A stretch of DNA of 64,000 nt from Crocodylus rhombifer (lineage: Eukaryota > Chordata > Crocodylia > Crocodylidae): positions 62,001 to 126,000 of the forward strand of contig JAVSML010001072.1 of the NCBI GenBank assembly GCA_038503035.1, written 5' to 3'. Position numbers and translations under genes: made by a program. The stretch's first letter is position 1, and each line of letters starts with the position of its first letter. This document shows positions 21,075 to 30,600 of the stretch, piece after piece. The notes beneath the pieces were generated by a model that was not told the origin of the DNA, ran no database searches, and was given only the letters and a program-made list of their open reading frames with translations.

Positions 21075-21195
21075 GGTCCAGAAACTATGTAAGAGGCAAG
21101 GATTTCTTAAGGTGATCTCTTTTATTGGAGCAACTGTGTAGCTGGGATAAAGTTAGACAAGATTTTGAATGCAAGACATTCTTCATCAGGTCTGT
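21075..21195 (-). repeat. Dispersed repeat with TTTTATTGG ... CTTCATCAGG motif
   Basis: TCTCTTTTATTGGAGCAACT, GTGTAGCTGGGATAAAGTTA, ACAAGATTTTGAATGC and ACATTCTTCATCAGGTCTG are the inverse of the ordered motifs at 56560-56680. This is the clearest copy of that sauropsid repeat here; its class is uncertain. Confidence 0.65.
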
Positions 21196-21223
21196 GATCA
21201 CGGGAAGCCAGGTACAGCATAGG

Positions 21224-21300
21224 GGGTGCCCCAGGCAGGCATCAGAGCCCATGGCAGGATTGGGACCTCATGGGGAGATTTTCACTAGCCTAAGGGCAAG
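21224..21300 (+). repeat. Member 2 of a diverged local repeat pair
   Basis: GGGTGCCCCAGGCAGGCATC, CAGAGCC, GGACCTCATGGGGAGATTTT and CTAGCCTAAGGGCA align to 20504-20598 with one internal deletion, 720 bases downstream on the same strand. Confidence 0.5.
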
Positions 21301-21475
21301 GGGAATAAGGGGAAGAGATTAAATGCTTTGACCACTTGCAGGGAGATCATCTGCAGAAACCAGGCTAGCTGAGTAATGGTTGAACCAGGGGGTAAATGTG
21401 GCAGCGCCCCGCTCAGACCCCCTGGGAAAGAAAGATGCCCATCTGGCTCTGGTGGGGCGGGCACAGAGGTTCCCT

Positions 21476-21520
21476 TCTCTGCCACAGACTTCCTGAGTGA
21501 ACCTGGTCAATTCACTTAGG
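21476..21520 (+). repeat. Short MIR-like SINE core
   Basis: TTCTCTGCCACAGACTTCC, GAGTGAACCTGGTCAATTC and ACTTAGGCC match the SINE core only; both ends are lost. Confidence 0.5.
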
Positions 21521-21636
21521 CCTGGCTTACGCACCGGAGCAGTCATGCTGCCACCCACGTGTGGCCAGCACAGACGGAAGGGATTTAGCAGCACAGAATA
21601 GCTGAGATGCCTGGGCAAGCAGAGCAGTGTCCCCTT

Positions 21637-21690
21637 CATAGATTTCATAGACATTAGGGCTGGAAGGGACCTCGGGAGATCATCGAGTCC
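21637..21690 (-). mobile_element. Very short CR1 3' terminus
   Basis: TCATAGATTTCATAGACATT, GGGCTGGAAGGGACCTCGGG and AGATCATCGAGTCCAGGG are the inverted last ~55 bases of CR1 with the tail repeat (ATTCTATGA-like) at the left edge. This is an extreme 5' truncation. Confidence 0.88.
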
Positions 21691-21805
21691 AGGGCCACCA
21701 GCCCAAGTCCAAAGCACCGCGTCCCTCCCGCTGGAGACCTCTGTGCAGACTGAAGTTAGGTGTGGGGAGGCCCTCTGATTACAGGACCTAACCCTGCAAA
21801 CAAGA

Positions 21806-21885
21806 CAAGCCCTTGCTTTCTCTGTGCCTCAGTTTCCCACAGTCCCTGGCTGTCTTACAGGCTCCTGTTAGGATAAATACATTTT
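21806..21885 (+). repeat. MIR-like SINE, middle part
   Basis: AGACAAGCCC, TTTCTCTGTGCCTCAGTTTC and CCACAGTCCC, then GGCTCCTGTTAGGATAAATAC match the 'TCTGTGCCTCAGTTTCCCCA' core and the following 'GTTGTGAGGATTAAAT' region. Confidence 0.7.
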
Positions 21886-21927
21886 AAATGGGGAAGCAGG
21901 GGCATAAGCATTACAGAAGGACGCTTT

Positions 21928-22168
21928 AGGATTAACGCACTGAGCTGGGGCTCTGGAGGTCTAGGCTCATTTCCAAACGGTGCTACTGGCTCCTTGTGTG
22001 GCCTTGGTCACATGCCATCTCTGTATCTTGTTTCAGAGAGGGAGACTGTAGTAATCAGCTTTTCTTTCTCTGAATTTCCCCCTGAGATCCTGAAACTGTC
22101 TGGATCAGGAACTTGTCCGTATAGCTCCTAACACTGCGGATCTGTTGCTGCATTCACAATCAATAACA
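21928..22168 (+). repeat. MIR-like SINE, nearly full length
   Basis: AACGCACTGAGCTGGGGCTC (tRNA-derived part), CTCCTTGTGTGGCCTTGGTC (core), a long middle, GATCAGGAACTTGTCCG, ATAGCTCCTAACACTG and the tail ACAATCAATAACAACAAAGG occur in the expected order. It is the most complete member of the family in the window. Confidence 0.7.
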
Positions 22169-22549
22169 ACAAAGGCACTTTGGGGCACAAAGAGGGTAAG
22201 AGCAGCTGTTTTTAGAGATTGAGTTCATCCTGGACACGGGGGCAGAGCTACAGGTCTTTAAAAAGGTGAGTATAACTCACCATTTCACCTCTACCATTTT
22301 CTACTGGGCCTGGCAAGCCAAAAAGAGTTAAAGCTTGCTCAGAGCCTCCCAAGTGCTAATGCTCAGGCTCTCCTCCTTCTCCTGCTTAGGAGAAATACCA
22401 GCAGCAGCAGCCTGCCTGCCTCCCCTTGCAGGCAAGAAAGTACTTGGAAACTTCTTTTTAAAGTAAGGAGCTGGAAACTGTGCTCCTGTGTGGCTGCCCA
22501 GGGTTGATGTGGAGCAGCTACAGTTCAGCGCATGGGCTCTTTTACTGAA
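22169..22549. other. Unique non-coding sequence
   Basis: A short AGCAGCAGCAG tract lies near 22390. Nothing else recognised. Confidence 0.4.
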
Positions 22550-22847
22550 CAGGCTAGTGGTTCTCAACCTGTTTCTAGATTCAAGGCACCACCCTCCTTG
22601 GAAAATGCTCTCTCTTCATTTCTGCTCATGTTTTGACTGCAGAAAAAATAACAGAGCAATTCTGGTGTTGCAGAGACCTCTAACTGATCAGAAGGTTTGT
22701 AAAGCTTTTGGATTCCCATTTGAAACTGGGTTCCTGCTGTGACTCATGTCTGCATACCCAACAGAGTTAACACTGCATAGCACCCTTGAAAAGATCTCAA
22801 GGCACCCCAGGGTGTCTGAGCACCTTGGCTGGGAGTCACTGACCCTG
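22550..22847 (+). mobile_element. Non-autonomous hAT-like DNA transposon
   Basis: The left end CAGGCTAGTGGTTCTCAACC and the complement of the right end (CAGGGTCAGTGACTCCCAGCC-like) are inverted relatives of the hAT/Charlie-type terminal repeat 'CAGNGGTTCTCAACC'. The interior ends AGGCACCCCAGGGTGTCTG, a phrase typical of such elements. At about 298 bp with no transposase frame it is MITE-sized. An 8-bp target duplication could not be confirmed. Confidence 0.62.
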
Positions 22848-23364
22848 AGATAGCATCCTCTTTGCTCTCTGCTAGCTCAAGTGATGTGAATACAGGGTCT
22901 CCCCACCCCAGTCTCCTTCTTCATGCAGGCAGCCTATCTCCCTGTATAAGGAACAGCAATTGAACCACCCCCCTCCACCCCAGTTCATTTAACCACTCAG
23001 GAAAATTGGCTGTAAACTGAAGAAGCCTGTGTGCAAACTGGCCAGCTGCAGGGGAGATTAGGGGCCAGTGCTGATAGGTGGGTCTAATTGAGAAGGCGCT
23101 AAGAGGACACAATTATGAGGACAGGAGATTAATATACAGCTGAAACAATTAAGTATCTGAGTGGTGAGATAATGGCAGAGCAGCCTCGTGGGGCTTTGGA
23201 GGTTTGCACTTGGCAATCAGAGTTTCTGGGCTACTGGATTAAAACATAATGGAGACCAGAAGCAAAGGAATAAAACCCAAGAGTTGTCTTGCTCAGCTAA
23301 TCAGTGGAGTTGCAGGGGGAAGGGAATCAAGTTTGGATGAACATCATCTAGGAACAGAAGTAGT
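22848..23364. other. Unique non-coding sequence
   Basis: GGAGATTAATATACAGC and AACAATTAAGTATCTGAG (23124-23162) form a small AT-rich patch. No gene recognised. Confidence 0.42.
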
Positions 23365-23440
23365 TGGGCTTGAGGCAAGTTAATCTCCCTGGTCCTCCAT
23401 TCCCCTGTGTAAGCTGGTGATGCTGGTGCTTCCCTTCCAT
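23365..23440 (+). repeat. MIR-like SINE remnant
   Basis: TTGAGGCAAGTTAATCTCCC, TGGTCCTCCATTCCCCTGTG and AAGCTGGTGATGCTGG follow the 'GGGCAAGTTACTTAACCTC...' core. It is strongly diverged. Confidence 0.5.
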
Positions 23441-23754
23441 GACATTTATAAGCCTTGCATGGCAGGGACTCTCCTGTTACACGAGCACAGGTATGTAAGA
23501 CATGGGCATGGGTCAGTGAGACTAGTTCCCATGAAAACAGGAAGCCCTGCTATATCATCCCTGCATAAAGTGACCGAGCTTTAGCTGAAAAGTAATAAGG
23601 TTTCTGCCCCCACTGACACTTCTCATTTCCAGCCTCTGCTCATGGCTACTTTATACCTGTTGGTTCTTGTGTCCACATCATCTTCAGCTGAAACAGGTCT
23701 CCTCTCTCCCCAGGGTTGCTTGTGCACAACACTCCCATCCCCTCTCAGCCCAAC
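23441..23754. other. Unique or unassigned sequence
   Basis: The right half may be the more diverged 3' side of the CR1 fragment that follows, but landmarks are too weak to say. Confidence 0.35.
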
Positions 23755-24060
23755 TTTGACTAAGCTAAATTAGTCCAGCTATTTTACTTGCCTCTCACAA
23801 GTTGTCTGTTCCCCTGACCATCCCAGCATCCCTTCTCCTCACTGGTTTCAGCTGAAGTTCACCTTTCCTGAGCAGGGGGTGACCAGAACTCATGCACTTA
23901 TCCATACAAGGTCCCGCCAGCTTCTTGATCTGTGCTGGAAATGCTTTGCCCGATGCATCCTAGGATTGCACGTTACCTTTATGGCTAGGCTTTGAGCACC
24001 CTTAGCTGAGAACAACACCAAGCTGCCCTACCATCAGACCCCTGTGTTCTCCAGTCCATT
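23755..24060 (-). mobile_element. Highly diverged CR1-type fragment
   Basis: GCTAAATTAGTCCAGC, CATCCCTTCTCCTCACTGG, GTGACCAGAACTCATGC and GATGCATCCTAGGATTGCA track the inverted CR1 ORF2 (the GACTAAAT...CCCAG, TTGTCCACATC, CCCAAAACTGGACAC and GATGCAGCCCAGGATG landmarks of better copies). Age and indels destroy any reading frame. Confidence 0.6.
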
Positions 24061-24968
24061 TGACTTTACTGCCTCGTTCTCTTAATATTTGCCCTTCGGA
24101 AATGAAGAAGCTTCATTACAAACCAATTTTTTAATCCTTCCCTTCAGTTTTCACAGAATCAAGTCATGCACGACCTGTTCAAGATTGTTCTCTATGCCCT
24201 GCTCTTCTGTAATGTCCTCCTTCCTTACCAAACCAAAGTCTGAAAGGGCCCTGCTCCTGGGTGGAGAAATTGGGCAGCTCTCACAGCCAGGAGTATCTGG
24301 GCCCTGCCATCATTTAATAGCATTTGTCTATGCAGAAACTGAAGACAGCCTTCGTAACACAATGAGATGGCAATCTTGGCTGGCGTTTTTAGGTGCTATA
24401 TTTTTTTAATGCAGCGGAGTAGAAAGCTGCCCTCACCACGGGCATAGTTGGTAGGTATAACCCTGAGTCTGCTGCAGGTGCTCAGGGTGAGAGTGTTGGA
24501 AAGACAAATTAAAGTGTCCCCAAAAGCATGGGTATAATCTTTCTTCCAGAGATAAGCTCCCTTCATTCGTATTCTTGCAAAGCAAGGGCTGTGATGCTGT
24601 AAAACTTCTCCCCGGTGGGAAGCAGCAGTGGCCTGTTCTGTACTGCCTTCCATTATTTAAATGAAGGAATATCAGAAAGAACAATATTTCATTATAACTC
24701 TCCATGTTTATAGGCTTTTTCCCCCCCAGAAAGAACATTTTTTTCCTTCCCTGGGGATAATGTAAAACCCTGGCTGGAGGGAAACGAGTTATCAGCACAT
24801 GTCTGAGCCTGTGATCTTGCTTGTGTGTGTAGTTCGCATATCTCTCCTGAACATGCACACAAACAGGGCAGACAAACACAGACCTGTCAAGTTCATTCAA
24901 CAGCTTCCCTCTTTGATTCTTTCTGTCTTACTTCCACCCACCATCTGAATGACAAGAGCCAAAAAAAC
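24061..24968. other. Unique non-coding sequence
   Basis: Two overlapping plus/minus frames of about 106 and 155 codons (24089-24409 plus; 24433-24900 minus) have no known domain. A pyrimidine run TTTTTCCCCCCC lies near 24717. Confidence 0.45.
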
Positions 24969-24989
24969 GGGTGGGGGGGGGAGGGGGGG
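24969..24989. repeat. G-rich tract
   Basis: Three G runs of 3, 9 and 7 bases, interrupted by single T/A, form a potential G-quadruplex on the plus strand. Confidence 0.8.
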
Positions 24990-25014
24990 AAGATGATGAT
25001 GGGATTTCAATATT

Positions 25015-25335
25015 GAGCAACAGTTTGTAACATTCAATAATGGAGCTGTCAAAACTGCTTTGTAAATCCGAATAATGTGCTGAACAAATGCTTTTCATCT
25101 TTAAAGGTCAGGTTGAAAGTAATGTTTTCCCCCTTTAAAGCGATGTTTGCCGTGACACCGTTAAGGCTCGGTGTGCTGAATAGGGTTGTGGGGGGCGGCT
25201 CGGTTTTTTGTTTCCGTTTAAATATTTAAACTCTATTTGCATCTGATTAACATGCCAATTGCTGCTCATTACAAACACCAGCACACCCACAGGATGTGTT
25301 AGCATTGATAAAAGGTCATGAGGGGCTCTGGTACA
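25015..25335. promoter_or_regulatory. Candidate enhancer-like block with 16-bp palindrome
   Basis: It contains CATTCAATAATGGAGC, TCTTTAAAGGTCAGG, the perfect palindrome GTTTAAATATTTAAAC (25216-25231), CTATTTGCATCTGATTAACA and GCATTGATAAAAGGTC. The first part (25015-25175) and second part (25195-25335) are separated by a GC-rich spacer. TTTGCAT is octamer-like and AGGTCA is a nuclear-receptor half site. Repeat landmarks are absent. Confidence 0.42.
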
Positions 25336-27310
25336 ATGCAGAAGCCCCTCTGCTATTAGCTTATGGTTATTTCTATCAGGATTTGGGGAGGGGGACAAAA
25401 AGGCTTAGGTTCAGGCAATATCAGAGCCCCTTGTTTTAAGAGGAATTCACTTCTAAACTCATGAACTTCTTGAAGGACTTCTGACAAGTCAGTGTTGTGT
25501 GACCCAGGCCCTCGGCTGTATAAGGAGGGCAATGATACTTTGGTTTGCCTGTCCAGACGGAGGGGAAGGCCTGCCACTGAAGGTGCATTAGCATGGTGTC
25601 TCCTCAAATGGGATCCCAGCCTTGGGCAGAGAATCGTGGACGGTTGCAAAACAAATGCATTATCATCATAACCCCAAGAAAACTGTGTCCATGTTGGCTT
25701 CCACCCCGAGAGATGTTGGTTCCCCGAGTAACTGAGGCAGACGTGGCTGGAAAACCTCCTTTTGCATTTATTTTGGGGGGTTCCCCCCCTCCCACCACCA
25801 CTGCTGAAAATTGCAGCTGTGTCCACAAGCCTGAACAGCAAAATAATTGTGGTTTCTAGTATCTAAAAAAGCTGAATAATTTTCAGCTGAAAGTTCCCAC
25901 ACCCTGAAAAAATGAGCGGAAAACTGTGGAAACTCCCCAAACAATTGCCCTGTGATCATCCAAGTCCTATATGAAGAAAAGTCATCCAACCATTAATACA
26001 GGGCTGCTTTGGAAAATGTTACCTGTGCCTCCAATCACTCTGATCTTTCTGGGGGCTGCTTCTGCCGGTTCAAGGCAATGACAAGTTATACAGATGGCGT
26101 CTCATCTGGGAAAACTGGACCCTCCCATTTCTTTCCTCTTGGCAGAACCTCAGAGCCCCCGATCCAACTGGGAATACCTTCATCAACTCCAGCGGGTCTT
26201 AGATCTGACCCTGATGGAGTAGCTCTTTCCTGCTACATCTATAGAGATGAATGGCTGTAATAGCGACTTGTCATTTCCAACAGCTTGGTAACCCAGAATA
26301 TGAGCTGAGAGGCACTTAGCTGCTGAAGTCCGGCTCTGTGACAAAGAGGAAACCATGGGAGGCCTCAAATGAACGAGTGAATGTTACTCTGCCTGGGATG
26401 GCAGCTCAGGGATCGGGAGGTAATTCACCCATGCCTGCAGAAACACTGGGTGAAATTGCTCCAGAAACCCCCTTTTGTGGTCCTGTCTATTCTCTTCAGG
26501 ACTTCTGAGCTGCTGGTGGGAAGTAAAGAGAAACAACACAGGGCAGACAAGCCCATAAATATGAACTGAAAATGCTTCAAGTGCAACTTAACACCAAAGA
26601 GAGGTAGGGAAAAAAATTGAAGATACTGAGTTAAAAGGATCTGTAACACCTGCCCTTATTGATGAAACATCGCCGTTCCAGCACAGCCCCAGCCCTGTCC
26701 GCTGTCCTGTCTCAGGAGGTCTTGCTCATACAAGTGGCAAAGGGACAGGATAGCTAAAACGTTGTCCTCTGGGCCTCGGCTCTGCTTACTGCTCACTGAT
26801 TCATCCGCTTCGCTCTGTTCAGTCGTCCGGTTGAGTTCGGGTGCAAACTGCACCGGCTAGAAAAAGGGTCCACAAACTGATATGTGTGTGGCAGAAAGAA
26901 ACTGAGAAAGAGATGTGCTATCTTCTGAATGATCTTTAAAGCTTGTGAGAGAGAAAAGCAGAGCGTGGACAAAAGACCCTCTGGACGACGAGGTGGGGAG
27001 AGCCAGTTGAAGTGTGTCCCAATAAGGGAACAATCTCTCTCAAGCAACAGGGCGCGAAGGGAGGTCCGACTCATCCCCGATACAAAACATTCCCATTCCC
27101 TCAGGCTCACAAAGGGCCTGAGAAGTAATAAGGAGTTTTCTCAGTTAGGGGACTGGTTTCCGACACAATACACTTGTACAATAGATGGGTGATATAAGGC
27201 TAATCGGATAAGACGTATTCATGGAAATCCAGCCCAGGGAAGCTGCCACCTCAACAGCCTTTTCTATTGATGATTTCTTGACCTTTTCCTGCAGAGGATT
27301 TTGTTCGCTT
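25336..27310. other. Unique non-coding sequence
   Basis: The longest frame (25356-25841, minus, 161 codons) and its plus-strand overlaps match nothing known. A region 25860-25950 with AATAATTTTCAGCTGAAAGT is AT-rich and self-complementary (TTTCAGCTGAAA). No repeat or RNA gene seen. Confidence 0.45.
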
Positions 27311-27312
27311 AC

Positions 27313-27330
27313 TTTTTTTTTTTTTTTTTT
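27313..27330. repeat. T18 homopolymer
   Basis: Eighteen consecutive T followed by AAACAGACAGG; no retrotransposon body was recognised next to it. Confidence 0.9.
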
Positions 27331-28024
27331 AAACAGACAGGGCTCTTGTTTCTTTCTAAGTGTTTTGATGTATTTCCTGGCTGGTCTTGATGGGAAAAAT
27401 GCAGCTGCTTTGTAGTGAGCTGGGCAAGCCTGGTTTGGAGCGGCTTAGGAGCGGTTCGTGCCTACCGGTCTTGTGCTGTGCGTCCATCTAGATGCACAGT
27501 GGGGATCTGGAGGGGGGCTGGGGGCCTTTATACCCTGTTGCAATACCAGTCATGACATAGGAAGGAGAGAGGATGGAGGGGATCTTGTGAGATGGGGAGA
27601 TGCTGAGTGGCAGTGGCCAAGACCTTCCTGAGCCCAGCGGGCTGGATCCTCGGCTGGGTGTTGAAATCAATGGAAATCCCAGACACATACAGTGCACCTC
27701 GCTAGTGACCGCCATGGGCAAAGGTTCCCCATCCTAGGCGAGATCCTGCATCTGACCAAGGGGACCTAGATCCGGTTCCTGCTTCTGGGACAGGCTGGGG
27801 ACCAACTGGCTAGGCAGCAGCTCTGCAGGAAAGGACCTGGGGGTTACAGCAGTCAATAAACTGAATGTGAGCCAGCGGTGTGCCCTGGTTGCCAAGAAGG
27901 CTAACGGCAGCCTGGGCTGCATTGCTTTCTCCCTCCTGATTTAAAGGTTTTTGTGCAGAGGATTTGCCACCAGAAGATAAAAGCAATCCAGCGGTGGCTG
28001 CCTGGGAAGGAAGCTGAATCTACT
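27331..28024. other. Unique non-coding sequence
   Basis: AGGACCTGGGGGTTACAG, GTCAATAAACTGAATGTGAG, GCCAAGAAGGCTAACG and CTGGGCTGCATT (27832-27921) resemble a CR1 ORF2 segment on the plus strand (the 'KDLGVT...[21 protein letters not shown]' region), so a further CR1 fragment at about 27820-27930 is plausible. Confidence 0.45.
27820..27930 (+). mobile_element. Probable CR1 ORF2 fragment, plus orientation
   Basis: In one plus frame the words read KDLGVTAVNKLNVSQRCAL-like with small gaps, then VAKKANGSLGCIAFS. Better CR1 copies carry this order upstream of the LYSALVRPHLEYC motif. It is short, with both sides lost. Missing flanking CR1 sequence keeps confidence moderate. Confidence 0.6.
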
Positions 28025-28380
28025 GTCGTGTCACTGCTAATTTATTTACTGTTCCTCCAACTTCAGGGAGAGTCGGGAGTCTCTCTGTCACATCATAGAT
28101 ACTAGAAGAGATGGGAATTAAAAAATATAAAGCCCCTGCCTTGCCCTAGGCTGGCTGCGTGCTATTTCTCATTTTAATTTGTTGTTGCTCTTAATTTTGG
28201 TTCAGTGAACTTAACTCACTTTTGATGGCACAGTTAATTGCTTAATTGTAAAAGTGACTGTACCTATCTATCAGCAATATCCTGTATGAAAAGGATTTGT
28301 TTGTGAGAACGAATGTGCCTCCACTTCACACAGCAGGTGTTAATTTGTTTTGTGCGGATAGGTAGATGGCTACATAAGTA
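28025..28380. promoter_or_regulatory. Candidate enhancer-like block
   Basis: GCTAATTTATTTACTG, CATTTTAATTTGTTGTTGC, CTTAATTTTGG and ACAGTTAATTGCTTAATTG (28231-28249) are packed in repeat-free AT-rich DNA, with GGTGTTAATTTG near 28336. This is one of the strongest TAAT clusters in the window. Confidence 0.4.
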
Positions 28381-28489
28381 TCTGGGACCTCACTTTTATG
28401 CTTCTGCTACCTTTTCAGCACTGGAGATGACAGCTGTTCATTAGTCTAGGTACATATAACCCTCCTTATCACTGTACTATGAAGGCACT

Positions 28490-28650
28490 TCATGTATATT
28501 AATGAGCCTATCCTTACAACACCCCTAGCAAGGCAGGGCAGTGCTGTTGTCACTATTGCCAAGGTTGGAAACTGAGGCTCCGTGAGATGAAGTGACTGTC
28601 TCATGGGCACACGGAGAGTCTGTGGCAGAGCTCCTGACGTCTGGCTTGCC
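28490..28650 (-). repeat. MIR-like SINE, minus orientation
   Basis: TATCCTTACAACACCCCTAG, GGTTGGAAACTGAGGCTCCG, GAGATGAAGTGACTGTCTC and GGCAGAGCTCCTGACGTC follow the inverted SINE from its 3' half through the core towards the tRNA end. This is a clear copy. Confidence 0.85.
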
Positions 28651-28766
28651 GAGGCCCTGTTGTAATGGCAGGATGCTCCTCCCTGCAGGTATGGAGTTAA
28701 GTCATGGGTGCTCAGGTGGTCCTAAGCAGCACTGTGGTAGAGGTAGGTATTTAAGCAACCTCTTTG

Positions 28767-28802
<36 letters not shown>

Positions 28803-28806
28803 ACGC
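28767..28806. repeat. (AC)n microsatellite
   Basis: About 20 dinucleotide units, the last few interrupted by G (ACGCACACGC). Likely polymorphic. Confidence 0.95.
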
Positions 28807-28959
28807 AATGACCTTTGCCAGTCAGGGGTAGGCCCTATCCCAAGTCTCGGAAACCTTCCTGCTGCTGCTGCACCCCCCTCAGAAGAGCCCAATTGCCTCC
28901 CTAAGCAAACACGAGTGCGACGAGCTTCCTGCTCCGTTTCTCTGCCAGCCGAGACCTGG

Positions 28960-29120
28960 AACCCATCCTGGCAGCCCTGCCTAATGCAAAGTAAATGCCC
29001 TAATAAATAATCAAAGGGGAAGAATCATTAGCCAACCACCTTGTAATAATAATTTTAGATGAACATATCATTTATGGAGAGCATAATTAGGAGACGGGGC
29101 CCTTAACGATAATGGATGTG
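28960..29120. promoter_or_regulatory. Candidate enhancer-like block
   Basis: CTAATGCAAAGTAAATGCCC, AATAAATAATCAAAGGGG, GAATCATTAGCCAACC, TAATAATAATTTTAGATG and GCATAATTAGGAG occur in 130 bases (ATCAAAG is a TCF/LEF-like core). A GC-rich flank follows abruptly. No repeat landmarks. I rate it among the best candidates for deep conservation. Confidence 0.43.
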
Positions 29121-29407
29121 CCAAGATCGCGAAGGCTCGTGTGGGCCAGCCCAGCCAGAGCCCTGCATCAGGGAGACTGGTTTTCTCCAAACACCGTCGG
29201 CTTCCCAGTGGGAGAGTGCAAATGTACCGGGACGGGCTGCGGGGCCGGGAGGGACGTGGAGGGAGGACACTGCTGCCTGCTCAGGTGCTCCCCACAGCTC
29301 ACACTCGCTCGGGCATCAGACACAGGGACTAGCAAGCAGTGGAGGCTCTGGGGACAGGGCCCGGCCTCTCGCATAGCAGGGGAGGGCTCATCGACAGACT
29401 TTCTCCC
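29121..29407. other. GC-rich unique sequence
   Basis: Four overlapping frames of 63-100 codons on both strands signal low stop density from GC richness, not coding. No known domain. Confidence 0.4.
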
Positions 29408-29535
29408 TTTTTAGTGATGGGTAAACTGAGGCTTGGGGAGGCAAAGTGTCTTGCTCAGATTCACGCAGCAGGTCAGCAGCAAAGCTGAGAGGGAGGCCCA
29501 GTCTCCTGGCTTAGTGCTGTTCCCACTAGGCTCTG
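29408..29535 (-). repeat. MIR-like SINE, minus orientation, with tRNA end
   Basis: GGGTAAACTGAGGCTTGGGG, AAGTGTCTTGCTCAGATTC, GCAGCAGGTCAGCAGCAAAG, CCCAGTCTCCTGGC and GTGCTGTTCCCACTAGGC give the inverted core and the complete inverted tRNA-derived head ('GCCTAGTGG...AGCAC'). Confidence 0.85.
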
Positions 29536-30344
29536 CCGCCAGCTCTCCCCTGTCTCACGGGGGTGTTGTGAGTGATGGTGATGGGAGCTACGGGGAGAGG
29601 CGGTGGAGCTTGGAGAAGAGATGGCGGCTCCAGGCAGATGCCTCTGTGCCATCTACAGCCACCTTTCCAATAACATGCTTTCTCCAAACATCTTTGCAAG
29701 TCGACTTCCCCTGCCCTGGGCCCAGCACGCTGCTCCCTGCCCGCACCGCTCTGCAGCTCTGGGAGTGGCGGTCAGCCAGAGTGATTTATCCGGACACATC
29801 CTGCATCAAACCGCATCCCCGAGGGAAATGGGCTAATGAAACGTAATGGAGCAGGTGAAAGCTGTCACCGATTCCCTTTGTCTTGGCTGGTGGCAGCTGC
29901 CAGCATTGCTGTGCGCCATGCCGGCTGCAGGGTGAGGCCCAACAAGGAGTCTCCCCCTGGGGAGGGTGGAGAGCAGCAGGGCCCAATCCAGACATAACAG
30001 CAAGAAGTGCCCAGCTGCAGCTGGGAAAAGAAAGCACCTGGCAGCATTGTGCTGAGCTGCGGTAACTCTTAAGGGGGGAAGCACAGAAATCTGTTGCATC
30101 TGCCGGAGCCCTGAACCTGGAGCCTGATCTAATCCCCTTGGATCAGCGCAGGGACACAGCATGACGAGCACCGGAGCTGGCACTGCTGCTGCCCAGGTAG
30201 CACTGCACATCACCCCAGCCTCCGGGTTGGCAGCCAGACCTCTGGAGGACACCTGACAGCTCGCAGAGAGCCCGATTCCTCCCTGTCTCCCGCCCGCAAA
30301 GCACCCTGCCGGACACAGAGTCAAACTAAGTATTCAAGTCATTT
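29536..30344. other. GC-rich unique sequence
   Basis: A 163-codon minus frame (29833-30324) and plus frames overlap; none resembles a known protein. Confidence 0.45.
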
Positions 30345-30600
30345 GCTCCAAGGCTCTTTAACTCCCTTTCAGCTCACAAAGCAGTGGCAAGAGCTTAGCT
30401 TGCATCGGGCTAACAAGTATTGATAATGATGCATCAGGATAAACACACACAGCCACTTATCAGGACGTTGCTCTCACTCCGGGCTCAGCATGAGTGATTT
30501 CATTAGTGGAGATAGCCCTGTAATATTAGTTTCCTCATCAAGCTCAGACCCTAGATCTGACAGCATCATTTGTTAATTTTACTGCCAAGGCATGGAGTTC
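30345..30600. promoter_or_regulatory. Candidate enhancer-like block
   Basis: CTAACAAGTATTGATAATGATGC, CACTTATCAGGACG, ATGAGTGATTTCATTAGTGG, CCTGTAATATTAGTTTCC and CATTTGTTAATTTTACTGCC lie in repeat-free sequence. (The first word is split around 30410-30431.) TAATATTA is a back-to-back homeodomain site. Confidence 0.42.

Noticed and set aside
25855..25950. Possible additional AT-rich repeat copy around AATAATTTTCAGCTGAAAGT
   Set aside because: Lacks the diagnostic TTTTGACATTTTT or CAAAACATTTT words, so family membership was not claimed.
28767..28806. Regularly spaced repeats considered as a CRISPR-like array
   Set aside because: A plain AC microsatellite; the window is vertebrate and no repeat-spacer structure exists anywhere in it.
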